DNA of 64,000 nucleotides from Anaerosolibacter carboniphilus (lineage in GTDB: Bacteria > Bacillota > Clostridia > Peptostreptococcales > Thermotaleaceae): NCBI RefSeq assembly GCF_014205875.1, contig NZ_JACHEN010000013.1:62001-126000 (forward strand), given 5' to 3'. The notes under the pieces are model-generated. The model made no database searches and was not told the origin of the DNA. It saw only the letters and a program-made list of their open reading frames with translations. The translations under genes and the position numbers were made by a program. Below are positions 54,273 to 62,138 of this stretch, one piece after another. How positions within the stretch are numbered: the stretch's first letter is position 1; each line of letters opens with the position of its first letter.

Positions 54273-54599
54273 TTGTCCACAATATTTTTTGAACTTTCTT
54301 CTTCTCTTCTGAAGGCTTTGGCCCATCCTACCCGCCTTCAGATTTTGGATATTTTGAAAGACAAAGATGAGTTATGTGTTTGCCATATCTATGAAGATTT
54401 AGAGCTAGAGCAGTCTAATGTGTCTCAGCACCTTAAAATATTAAAGGACCAAGGCATTTTGAGCAGCCGTAAAGATGGTCTAAAGGTCATGTATAGCGTC
54501 AAGTCACCCGAGGTGTTTCAAATATTAGATATTAGCAGAAAAATTCTCATAGCCCAATTGGAAGAAACACAAAACCAATTAAGAAAGGAGGGAAACTAA
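54273..54599 (+). CDS. ArsR-family metalloid-responsive repressor 1
   Basis: A 108-residue winged-helix repressor. ALAHPTRLQILDIL opens the fold, DELCVCHIYEDLELEQSNVSQHLKIL holds the ELCVC metalloid site and the recognition helix. I take TTG 54273 (GGAGG eight bases upstream) over GTG 54264. Its stop directly abuts the start of the Sec-containing permease gene, so it should regulate the permease and thioredoxin-like genes in response to As(III), Sb(III) or similar. Confidence 0.9.
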   Translation: MSTIFFELSSSLLKALAHPTRLQILDILKDKDELCVCHIYEDLELEQSNVSQHLKILKDQGILSSRKDGLKVMYSVKSPEVFQILDISRKILIAQLEETQNQLRKEGN

Positions 54600-55547
54600 T
54601 TGTTAAAAGCCTTTGCTGATTTTATCGTGGAAAAAGTTCTTAAACTAGATTTACATTCAAGGCTGGGAGACAGCATAGATTTTTTTATCTATGATACTTT
54701 GAAAATCATTCTTCTGCTAAGCATTATGATTTTTTCTATTTCTTTTGTAAGGAGCTACTTTCCTCCGGAAAGGGTCAAACAGATCCTTGGGAAGTTTGGT
54801 GGATTGGGTGCTCACTTTATGGCATCCATTCTCGGTGTGCTTTCCCCCTTCTGATCGTGTTCAACAGTGCCTATTTTTATAGGCTTTGTGGAATCGGGTA
54901 TTCCACTGGGTGTAACATTTACTTTTTTGGTAACCTCCCCCATCGTCAATGAAATCGCTTTGGGTTTTTTATTTATCAGCTTCGGACTTAAAATAGCCAT
55001 CCTTTATACTGCAGCAGGCATGCTCATCGGTATTGTATCGGGCATGGTCATTGAAAAACTAAATCTAACTCACCTTGTAGAAGAGTATGTGTACCAGCTT
55101 CATATGGGGGAATCTGTTGTGGAAGAAATGGATGCCAAGAAAAGAGCAGAATTCGCTGCCAATGCTGTAAAAGATATTGTAAAAAGGGTATGGATCTATG
55201 TCATCCTTGGTATAGGCATTGGTGCCGTCATCCACGGTTATGCCCCTGAGGATTTTCTGGTGAAATATGCAGGTCCCAACAACCCCTTTGCTGTATTTGT
55301 AGGTGTCTTATTGGGGATTCCCCTATATAATAATGCCGTCGGGATGATCCCAATTATTGAAGCATTGATAAATAAAGGTGTTGGTGTGGGTACAGCCTTA
55401 TCCTTTATGATGGCCACAGTGGCCTTATCCTTACCTGAAATGATCTTACTAAAGCAAGTAATGAAGCCAAAGCTCATAGGAATCTTTGTGGCAATCACTG
55501 GAATTTCTATCATTTTTGTAGGCTACTTATTTAACATTGTTTTATAA
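54600..55547 (+). CDS. ArsP/DUF318-type permease selenoprotein (PF-Sec-SCS)
   Basis: A 315-residue membrane permease with an in-frame UGA at codon 85 (54852-54854). Read as Sec, the text is GVLSPF-U-SCSTVPIFIGFVESG, exactly the family motif PFCSCSTVPLF with the first Cys replaced. Frame is kept on both sides and the second half (PLGVTFTFLVTSPIVNEIALG ... GIPLYNNAVG) is well conserved. Members such as ArsP export trivalent organoarsenicals through Cys residues. TTG 54600 has GGAGG eight bases upstream and abuts the arsR stop. A perfect hairpin GCCTAT-TTTT-ATAGGC starts 14 bases after the UGA (candidate SECIS). Confidence 0.92.
54869..54884 (+). promoter_or_regulatory. Candidate SECIS hairpin, permease gene
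   Basis: GCCTAT and ATAGGC pair perfectly around TTTT, 14 bases after the UGA at 54852-54854. Confidence 0.6.
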
Positions 55548-55565
55548 TGAAATGGAGGCATGGTG

Positions 55566-55799
55566 ATGAATATCAAAGTATTAGGACCCGGATGTAAGAA
55601 CTGCACGACACTATATGGATACGTTAATGAGATAATCAAGGAGTTAGGTATCCAGGCTGAGGTAGAAAAAATATCGGATTTCAAAGAAATTGTATCCTTC
55701 GGCGTCATGAAAACCCCTGGATTGGTTGTAAATGGGGTTGTAAAGGTCTCTGGCCGGGTACCATCCAAGGAAGAAGTAAAAGAAATTTTAAGCAAATAG
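55566..55799 (+). CDS. Small thioredoxin-like protein (CKNC)
   Basis: A 77-residue thioredoxin-fold protein of the redox-active-disulfide type, starting MNIKVLGPGCKNCTTL with CKNC at about 10-13 and cis-Pro in VMKTPGLVVNG. ATG 55566 follows GGAGG by seven bases. It lies 18 bases after the permease gene and 12 before a Sec-containing paralog, so it probably keeps the permease thiol/selenol reduced or delivers a metalloid (inference). Confidence 0.88.
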   Translation: MNIKVLGPGCKNCTTLYGYVNEIIKELGIQAEVEKISDFKEIVSFGVMKTPGLVVNGVVKVSGRVPSKEEVKEILSK

Positions 55800-55811
55800 G
55801 AGGCAGTAACC

Positions 55812-56048
55812 ATGGAAATTAAAATTCTAGAACAGGTTTGTTGAGCTGGCAGTAAAGTAGCGCCCATCGTCGATGCGGCACTGACAAGACTAGGAATGGA
55901 GGATGATTTTGAAATCATCGGAGACATCCCCTCCATCGTGAAGCATGGGGTTATGAATCCACCAGCCCTAATGATCAATGGTGTGGTAAAGATTTCTGGA
56001 AAGATTCCTACGGTAGAGGAAGTAGTAGAAGTTATACAGCAATTCTAA
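55812..56048 (+). CDS. Small thioredoxin-like selenoprotein (Cys-Sec)
   Basis: A 78-residue paralog of the preceding gene with an in-frame UGA at codon 11 (55842-55844). It reads MEIKILEQVC-U-AGSKVAP, with Cys10 and Sec11 adjacent; alignment to the sibling places Cys10 on its first active-site Cys while the second Cys is missing. The rest, including VMNPPALMINGVVKISGKIP, is conserved, so the UGA is very unlikely to be a real stop. AGGAGG precedes ATG 55812. A hairpin (55862-55879) follows the UGA. A vicinal Cys-Sec pair recalls the GCUG end of animal thioredoxin reductases. Confidence 0.9.
55862..55879 (+). promoter_or_regulatory. Candidate SECIS hairpin, Cys-Sec protein gene
   Basis: GCCCATC-GTC-GATGCGGC folds with one bulged C, 17 bases after the UGA, with G in the apical loop. 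Confidence 0.5.
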
Positions 56049-56087
56049 TAGTCTTCTAAATAGAATTTCTTTATGTTCTGACAACAT

Positions 56088-56134
56088 AAGATAAGCCTCT
56101 TGTAACGACAAAATACAAGTGGCTTATCTTTTTG
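56088..56134. terminator. Terminator of the arsR-permease-Trx operon
   Basis: AAGATAAGCCTCTTGTA and TACAAGTGGCTTATCTT form a long stem with one mismatch, then T residues. A short GGGCGGACAGCGTCGTCC piece at 56150-56170 looks like another repeat fragment. Confidence 0.87.
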
Positions 56135-56180
56135 ATTTTTTAAGTACCAACGGGCGGACAGCGTCGTCCTTCCGATGATT

Positions 56181-57158
56181 CTATAGATTTACCATCAGTC
56201 GATATAAATATCCAGCTGCTATACCGCCTATATAAACAAATCCTACATAAAAAAGTATCGCTCTCTTCTTTAGAATTGTTGACATACCCGCTATGACAGG
56301 GACACCCGTTGCTTTCCCTGTGATTAAGAAAGCAAGAATAGCTGCCTCGCTGGCACCTGAATTCATGAATGATTTCATTAATGGCAGCGCTGCTGATCCT
56401 GAGACATATAGTGGCAACCCTACTGTCGCCCCAAGAGGTATGGAATAACTCTTATCTCCGCTAAACAAGGCTAAAATCCATTCCTTTGGGATCATCCTTT
56501 CTACTACTCTTCCAATAGCAATGAATACGATAAACGCAAATGATATTTTCTTTAAACCAATACCATATAGCCCCTTTACAAATTGATCAATTTTATACTT
56601 TCTTATGATACCATCCTTTCCACTTCTATTATTTTCTTGTGAGCAGCATGAAGCTGCTGCTGTTAAATCTTCTGCATTGTCTCCACCACAGCAGCTCTCT
56701 TTCTTTATGCTTACCAACTTAAATTGTTCATTGAAGAAGCCGGTTTTTGCTTCTAGATAGTGGGCCAAGCCCCCTGCCACAAGCCCTAAAACCATAGAGG
56801 AAACTAGTACCGCTATGGCAAATCTTGAACCAAAAAATGCTGTCTCGAACATAAATTCTGATGGGCTTGTTAAGGGCGATGATACCAAAAATGCCATTAC
56901 AGGTCCCCAAGGAAGTGAAGAGATAAACATAGATAACAATACCGCCATCGTTCCACATGCGCATAGGGGCGTTAACGCTCCAAATGCCACTGAGCCTGGT
57001 ACAGATAGTCTAGCATTTTTTTGTAATCCTCTCCTCAACTTGTCAGCATCTATATATACGTTAATGCCTACTGCTATGACTACACCCACCAATAAAATGA
57101 GCCAGTCTGCCTTTAAATATCCAATAACCGTGTTAACAATATCTTGAATAAACATCAT
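56181..57158 (-). CDS. DUF318-family permease with Cys-rich loop
   Basis: A 325-residue permease of the same superfamily as the ArsP-like protein. The first-half motif reads TPLCACGTMAVLL (CxC), and the central cytoplasmic loop carries SCCGGDNAEDLTAAASCCSQ, two vicinal Cys pairs that could bind As(III), Sb(III), Cu or Hg. About eight to ten helices. ATG 57158 lies nine bases after AAGG. It follows an arsR-like gene, with an operator-like palindrome in the gap. Confidence 0.88.
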   Translation of the reverse strand: MMFIQDIVNTVIGYLKADWLILLVGVVIAVGINVYIDADKLRRGLQKNARLSVPGSVAFGALTPLCACGTMAVLLSMFISSLPWGPVMAFLVSSPLTSPSEFMFETAFFGSRFAIAVLVSSMVLGLVAGGLAHYLEAKTGFFNEQFKLVSIKKESCCGGDNAEDLTAAASCCSQENNRSGKDGIIRKYKIDQFVKGLYGIGLKKISFAFIVFIAIGRVVERMIPKEWILALFSGDKSYSIPLGATVGLPLYVSGSAALPLMKSFMNSGASEAAILAFLITGKATGVPVIAGMSTILKKRAILFYVGFVYIGGIAAGYLYRLMVNL

Positions 57159-57193
57159 ATGGACCATCCTTTCACAATTATTTATTAAACAAA

Positions 57194-57223
57194 TCTATTA
57201 ATCAAAAAAAATTGATTAATAGA
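57194..57223. promoter_or_regulatory. ArsR-type operator, between arsR and permease genes
   Basis: TCTATTAATCAA and TTGATTAATAGA are perfect 12-base arms around six A residues. Core ATCAA-N6-TTGAT recurs twice upstream of arsR. Confidence 0.75.
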
Positions 57224-57233
57224 CGAAAAAAAT

Positions 57234-57557
57234 TTAGCAACAATCCTCTGGTCTAAAGATGCAACATAGTTTTTCTGATAAAAGACCACTGACCTCCACT
57301 TTGTTAATTTCATAATAGCTCCAAGTTCCTTTTGTTTCTTTTTGGATTAAATTTGCCTCTAGCAATATCTTTAAATGGTAGGACAATTTTGATTGTGGCA
57401 TCTCAAGCATATCGCACAAGTCACAGACACAGACCTTGCCATGTTGACATAGCAAATATAAAACTTCTAGCCTTTTTTTATCACCAAGGGCTTTAAATTT
57501 CATTTCATACTCACTAAACTTATCATAAGTAGAATGTTCAATATTCTTTCTATTCAT
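57234..57557 (-). CDS. ArsR-family metalloid-responsive repressor 2
   Basis: A 107-residue winged-helix repressor. The recognition part QHGKVCVCDLCDMLEMPQSKLSYHLKIL includes Cys43, Cys45 and Cys48, an arsenic-type site. The C-terminus has more thiols (EKLCCIFRPEDCC). Heads the operon with the Cys-loop permease, and should bind the ATCAA-N6-TTGAT sites upstream and downstream of itself. Confidence 0.9.
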   Translation of the reverse strand: MNRKNIEHSTYDKFSEYEMKFKALGDKKRLEVLYLLCQHGKVCVCDLCDMLEMPQSKLSYHLKILLEANLIQKETKGTWSYYEINKVEVSGLLSEKLCCIFRPEDCC

Positions 57558-57573
57558 TTCCTAATCACCCTTT

Positions 57574-57653
57574 ATCAACTTTTTTTGATTTAATCTGATT
57601 ATAATGCATATCTCCATATCTGTAAAGTATTAAATCAACTTTTTTTGATTTAA
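57574..57653 (-). promoter_or_regulatory. Two ArsR-type operators upstream of arsR gene
   Basis: ATCAA-CTTTTT-TTGAT at 57574-57589 and TTAAATCAA-N6-TTGATTTAA at 57630-57653 match the same core spacing as the site at 57194. Centres of the two are 60 bases apart. Confidence 0.72.
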
Positions 57654-57741
57654 AATAGATACCCTCTTATGTATTTATCTGCTCGTTCTGCCATAAAGAA
57701 ATATCTTAACACCAGCTATATTATTTCCAATAGCCAAAAAT

Positions 57742-57778
57742 AAATGAGAGAATTCCATATAGAATTCTCTCATTTATT
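57742..57778 (-). terminator. Terminator of arsC operon
   Basis: AAATGAGAGAATTC and GAATTCTCTCATTT form a perfect 14-bp stem just after arsC. Confidence 0.88.
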
Positions 57779-58180
57779 TTATAATTCTCCCTTTTTTACT
57801 CTCTCTATTAAGTTTTCAACTTTTTCTTTGATGATATCTCTCGTTTCTCTAAACCCTTCAATAGGTCCACCAGATGGATCTGTCAAACCCCAATCTTCTT
57901 CGTGCTTACATGGAACAAAGGGACAAACCACACCGCATCCCATGGTAACCAATATATCAATTTCTTCTGGAATATCCGTCAATAGCTTCGGATAATGGCC
58001 GCTCATATCTACACCGGCTTCTTCCATTACCTGAACTGCTAACGGTTTTACTTCATGGTATTCTTCTGTACCTGCTGAATATATCTCTAAAACATCTGAT
58101 CCTAAATGCTTGGCCCATCCCTCTGCCATCTGTGAACGACATGAGTTATGAATACATACAAATGCAACTTTCTTTTTCAT
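57779..58180 (-). CDS. arsC: Arsenate reductase, thioredoxin-coupled
   Basis: Reduces arsenate to arsenite. 133 residues of the low-molecular-weight-phosphatase type: the P loop CIHNSCR (Cys9, CX5R) and the relay Cys82, Cys86 and Cys91 in TMGCGVVCPFVPCKH, followed by WGLTDPSGG. Last gene of the cluster that begins with arsR 3. The two small membrane proteins lie between. Confidence 0.95.
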   Translation of the reverse strand: MKKKVAFVCIHNSCRSQMAEGWAKHLGSDVLEIYSAGTEEYHEVKPLAVQVMEEAGVDMSGHYPKLLTDIPEEIDILVTMGCGVVCPFVPCKHEEDWGLTDPSGGPIEGFRETRDIIKEKVENLIERVKKGEL

Positions 58181-58211
58181 GTGAATGCCTCCCTATTATG
58201 TTTTGTGAATT

Positions 58212-58547
58212 TTATAAAAAGGTTGATAACACGTATGCGCCTATTGCACCACCTAGAATGGAAGAAATAACGGTTGGCATAGCTTTTCTTAAGCTTGCAC
58301 CAGAATATTTGGCCCCAGCCAGCAAGCCTACACCTGCGGCCCAAGCCATATCCACCCAGGCTTCTCCACTCTGGTAAATCATTCCTAAGCCATGATTCAA
58401 TGCCCAGGTAGTCCCCACTATAAAACCTGCTGCCATCCATCCACCGATGGCACCCCATGTTTCCACCATCTTCCCCCAACATAGGCTAACTAAAAAAGGA
58501 AAAATGAATGCACCTACAAAAGTTGAGATCATTAGCCCTACTGTCAT
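58212..58547 (-). CDS. Small Gly/Trp-rich membrane protein, paralog 2
   Basis: A 111-residue protein with about four short membrane segments. VETWGAIGGWMAAGFIVGTTWALNHGLGMI and AWVDMAWAAGVG are conserved with the next gene. I do not know the family for certain. Set within the arsenic cluster between a paralog and arsC; possibly a heterodimeric carrier like other paired small membrane proteins (inference). Confidence 0.7.
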   Translation of the reverse strand: MTVGLMISTFVGAFIFPFLVSLCWGKMVETWGAIGGWMAAGFIVGTTWALNHGLGMIYQSGEAWVDMAWAAGVGLLAGAKYSGASLRKAMPTVISSILGGAIGAYVLSTFL

Positions 58548-58572
58548 ATCGACTGCTCCCTTCCAAATCTAT

Positions 58573-58950
58573 TCACGATGCTCTTTTGCGTTCTTTCTCC
58601 TTAGCTATATCTTTTTGTATCATCGCTGCTGTAATTCCGCCAGCTAAACCACCAAGGATCACAACAATGAGGGTAGGAATTGAATCGATGAGAGGCGTTA
58701 TGGAGCCTGCTGAGAATACAGGTCTTAACGTACCACACACCCCTATGGCTAAGGCCATATCTACCCATGCGCCCTCCTCAGGATTATGGAGTATACCAAT
58801 GTGATGATTCAAAAACCACATGGTGCCTATGATAATAAGCGCTGCGATCCAACCACCTGCAATGCCGTAACTATCGGCAAACTTCCCCCATACGCTCATG
58901 ACAAAAATACCTGCAATTCCGCCGCCAATCATTGTTCGGATGTTTTTCAT
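58573..58950 (-). CDS. Small Gly/Trp-rich membrane protein, paralog 1
   Basis: A 125-residue paralog with the same layout: SYGIAGGWIAALIIIGTMWFLNHHIGIL and AWVDMALAIGVCGTLRPVF, ending in a basic tail KEKERKRAS. Located 25 bases upstream of paralog 2 and just after the Sec candidate. AAGGTGAAATC precedes the start. Confidence 0.7.
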   Translation of the reverse strand: MKNIRTMIGGGIAGIFVMSVWGKFADSYGIAGGWIAALIIIGTMWFLNHHIGILHNPEEGAWVDMALAIGVCGTLRPVFSAGSITPLIDSIPTLIVVILGGLAGGITAAMIQKDIAKEKERKRAS

Positions 58951-58963
58951 GATTTCACCTTCT

Positions 58964-59160
58964 TCTTATAAAAGTCCTCTCAGATTATCTGCAAATCTTT
59001 CCGGCAGCTCAGCTTCAATGAGCTCTCTTGCAACTTTCTCATGATCATAAGGAATATACCTTACATTATCTAATATTGTCCTAGCTGGCTCCCAACTATC
59101 ACCTAGAACTCAGCTACAACCTTCGGGCTTTACACCAAAAACATTTAGTTCTATTTTTAT
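58964..59160 (-). CDS. Candidate small selenoprotein with AUA start
   Basis: The minus strand directly after the arsR 3 stop (TAG, 59163-59161) gives a frame that reads (M)KIELNVFGVKPEGCS, then UGA (59112-59110), then VLGDSWEPARTILDNVRYI, PYDHEKVARELIEAELPERF and ADNLRGLL before TAA at 58966-58964. With UGA as Sec it is about 65 residues and looks like a thioredoxin-type first strand and C-S-U site. There is no ATG, GTG or TTG in frame; ATA at 59160-59158 is where a start is expected. A hairpin AGTTGG-GAG-CCAGCT begins 12 bases after the UGA. The family is unknown to me; a decayed gene is the alternative. Confidence 0.6.
59083..59097 (-). promoter_or_regulatory. Candidate SECIS hairpin, AUA-start selenoprotein
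   Basis: Stem AGTTGG/CCAGCT with loop GAG (one G-U pair), 12 bases after the UGA, inside a wider GTTCTAG/CTAGGAC pairing. Confidence 0.5.
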
Positions 59161-59493
59161 CTATTCTTCTATACATCCTGAGCTCTCGCAGTTACATGAG
59201 AAAGCATTACAAATGCAATCATTAGATGGAGTTGTAATCTTTTTTATAAAGCCACATATCCTATCTACTTGATCTTGCTTAATCGAATAAAATGCCCACT
59301 TCCCTCTTTTATCTGCATTGATTAAACCCACTTTCTGCAGCACCTTCATGTGATGGGAAATTGTGGGTTGGGTGAGATTTAAACCATCTTGAATATCACA
59401 AGCACATAATTCACCACAAGATAGCATCTCCAGGATCTTTAAGCGATTTTCATCGGATAGGGCTTTGAAAATCTCTATCTCTTCTTTCATCAC
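59161..59493 (-). CDS. ArsR-family metalloid-responsive repressor 3
   Basis: A 110-residue winged-helix repressor: ALSDENRLKILEML, then CGELCACDIQDGLNLTQPTISHHMKVL with the CxC site in the recognition region. The C-terminus is Cys-rich (CICNAFSCNCESSGC), a possible second metalloid site. GTG 59493 is seven bases after AGGAG; ATG 59490 also possible. Heads the cluster with the Sec candidate, paralogous membrane proteins and arsC. Confidence 0.9.
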   Translation of the reverse strand: MMKEEIEIFKALSDENRLKILEMLSCGELCACDIQDGLNLTQPTISHHMKVLQKVGLINADKRGKWAFYSIKQDQVDRICGFIKKITTPSNDCICNAFSCNCESSGCIEE

Positions 59494-59522
59494 GAACCAT
59501 CTCCTAATTATATATTGATAGC

Positions 59523-59550
59523 CATCTATATTATCTATTATATATAGATG
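59523..59550 (-). promoter_or_regulatory. Operator-like palindrome upstream of arsR 3
   Basis: CATCTATAT and ATATAGATG are inverted arms about 30 bases before the gene start, a good ArsR operator candidate. Confidence 0.6.
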
Positions 59551-59566
59551 ATTGTCAATATGTCCT

Positions 59567-59609
59567 CAATAATATGAGGGCTGATTTAAACGCTGCCCTC
59601 ATATTATTG
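59567..59609 (-). terminator. Hairpin downstream of DUF255 gene
   Basis: CAATAATATGAGGGC and GCCCTCATATTATTG form a perfect 15-bp stem around 13 bases. The T tract is weak. Confidence 0.7.
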
Positions 59610-59677
59610 TTCTATTCAATTCGTCACTTTGCCCTTGCTCATCTATATGCTTTTAAAAATAAGAATAGGAAGCTTCT

Positions 59678-61765
59678 TTATTTTAACTGATTATTAGCAG
59701 ATAGCAGCTGAATGAATTGTTCGATATCAGAAGTAGGAATATTACAAGCAAAGTTTTCACATACATAGGCAGTAGCAATATTCCCAACCATTCCTTGATT
59801 TTTTACAAAGGGCACCAACTCCTGCAGCCTTGGATCTCCATCGTTGTAAATAACCACAGCAAAAGGTAAAAATCGCTGCTCTAATTCCGCCAGCATCCGT
59901 TGGGTATCTTCCTTCCCCCTTTCACCTGCTATAACAATCTCTTTTGTAGGCATATTGGCAAACAGATAGGCCATCATAAAATGGGTAAATGAATTGGGAT
60001 TATCCTTCACATTGCCGCCAAAGGTGTGAAACTGGGACATGGCCTTTTTTTCAAACTCTTTATTTCCAGTCATTCTCGCCAAACGCAGCATACATAGGGT
60101 TGCAACGGAGTTTCCAGAAGGGGTTGCCCCATCATATACTTCCTTCGGCCTTACGATCAGTGATTCACTATCGCTTCCATATATAAAGAAGCCACCATCC
60201 TTCTCGTCCCAGAACAGATTGATCATATCATTGGTCAAGTCTATGGCTTTCTTCAGATACACTGTCTCATAGGTTGTTTCATATAGCTCTATCAATCCCC
60301 AGATCAAAAATGCATAGTCATCAATATAGGCTGGATAGGCTGCTTCTCCAGCCCTATATCTGGCCAGTAGCCTGCCGTCCTCTCTTACTAGCCTTTGCAT
60401 GATAAAACCCGCTGTTTTTTTCGCGGCATGGATATAAGCAATGTTATCAAATACCCTTCCGGCATACGCAGTTGCAGCAATCATCAAGCCATTCCAAGAA
60501 GTCAGGGTTTTATCATCCTTAAAGGGATGAATTCTCTGCTCTCGATAGTGGTAGAGCTTTTCCCTGCACAGGCTTAGTTTTTCCTTCAAGGATGGATCAT
60601 TTTCGATCTTTCCTAAATCTATACCAATCAAGTTTGGAATACTCTTTCCTTCAAAATTTCCACCCGTTTTAATGTCGTAGTATTGGCTATATACTGCTGC
60701 ATCTTCTTTTCCCAGCACTTCGTTTACTTCATCCACACTGAATACATAGAACTTCCCTTCTTCCCCTTCTGAATCGGCATCTTCCGCTGAATAGAAGCCT
60801 CCTTCCACAGGGCTCATATCTCGAAGGATATAGGTCAATACTTTCTCTGCGATCTCAGCGTAACGATAATTCCCAGTGACTTGGAATGCTTCCACATAAG
60901 CAATGATTAACAGGGCATTGTCATAGAGCATCTTCTCGAAATGGGGGACCAACCACTCTTTATCCGTGGAGTATCTAGAGAATCCAAAGCCCACATGGTC
61001 AAATATTCCCCCTGCATACATCCCATCCAAGGTCTTTTCCACAATTCGTAAAGCGTCCTCTTGCCCTGTTGCTGCATAATACCTTAACAAGAAAGAAAGG
61101 TTATGGGGTGTCGGAAATTTAGGGGCCTTTCCAAAGCCTCCATATACAGGGTCAAAGAAATGTTTTAAATCGCTGTAAGTAGTATAAATGATTTCCTTTT
61201 CTAATTCGTCCTTATTGCTATCTAACACTGAAGTTTTTACAGCATCAATGATTTCTCTGCTCGACTGCTCCAATTCATCCTTTCGATTTTCCCAAGCATC
61301 TTGTATGCGATTCAAAATATCTATTAGACCGGGTTGTCCATATTTACTCTTCTTTGGAAAATAGGTTCCAGCAAAGAATGGCTTTTTCTCGGGTGTCAAT
61401 ATGACGGTTAGAGGCCAGCCCCCATGGCCAGTCATGGCTTGACAAAAACTCATATAAATATGATCAATATCTGGCCGTTCTTCTCGGTCTACTTTGATAG
61501 AAACAAAATATTTATTTAGCACCTCTGCCACATCATGATCCTCAAAACTTTCCCTCTCCATGACATGACACCAATGGCAAGTGCGTAATTAACAAGAAAT
61601 TCAGCTATACCCAATAGAGAGAAAGATGGGTTTGTTTTCATCCTTCGCCTTTTTAAAAGCCTCCTCTCCCCAACCAAACCAGTTCACTGGATTGTAAGCA
61701 TGTTGCAGTAGGTATGGTGACTTCTCTTTTGCTAATCTATTGGGTATTTTATTATTTGTTGTCAT
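59678..61765 (-). pseudogene. DUF255/YyaL-like thioredoxin-domain protein, interrupted
   Basis: A large protein of the YyaL/Spermatogenesis-associated-20 family: thioredoxin domain then a glycan-epimerase-like (alpha/alpha) domain. The ATG at 61765 (GGAGGTGGTGCT upstream) opens [20 protein letters not shown] and runs to LSIGYS. There a 21-bp segment (61580-61600) with TGA and TAA in frame intervenes, after which the frame resumes TCHWCHVMERESFEDHD for 633 residues without a break. Removing 21 bases restores the exact family motif GYSTCHWCHVMERE. It may be inactive, or the 627-residue downstream part may be translated from ATG 61561 without the CxxC. Confidence 0.85.
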
Positions 61766-61909
61766 AGCACCACCTCCAATCTTCTAATTTATTCTTTTTA
61801 TTATCCCCTCGTACGCCTTAAAATACCCAAACTTTTAATAATACAATGCACAAATACTTAACAGAATAATTTTTGACCTTCAAGGCGAATATCCAAAATA
61901 TCAACATTG

Positions 61910-61975
61910 AAGTATACCCCAAGAGTTAGACACTAAATTTAACTTTTGGAGGTAACGATAAAGCGTATCCTTTAT
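61910..61975 (+). mobile_element. Possible IS3-family left-end relic
   Basis: The gap 61766-62138 has no gene. Within it CCCCAAGAGTTAGACACTAA followed by TTTAACTTTTGGAGGTAACG resembles the end of an IS3/IS150-type element with the ribosome site of its first gene, but ATAAAGCGTATCC stands where the start codon should be and the rest is absent. Confidence 0.35.
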
Positions 61976-62138
61976 GCACTAATAAAAGTTTTTATGATAA
62001 AATTTAATTTTGGAAAAATAAAAAGGGAATATCTAATACTATTTCTTTTTATATAACGATTCGATATTTTTTGTGTTGAAAAAGTCGAGCACCGTAAGAT
62101 TACCTTTGGTATTATGTAGATATGAGAGGAGGGAGATA

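Noticed and set aside
54852-54854. UGA splitting the permease read as a nonsense mutation or two genes
   Set aside because: Frame is unchanged on both sides, the codon sits on a conserved Cys column, a hairpin follows, the second part has no ribosome site, and other Sec genes are adjacent.
61580-61600. UGA in the DUF255 gene as a further selenocysteine (U-I-S-C)
   Set aside because: A TAA follows three codons later in the same frame, and the 21-bp segment is an extra insert relative to the family motif, so decoding the UGA would give only a short truncated peptide.
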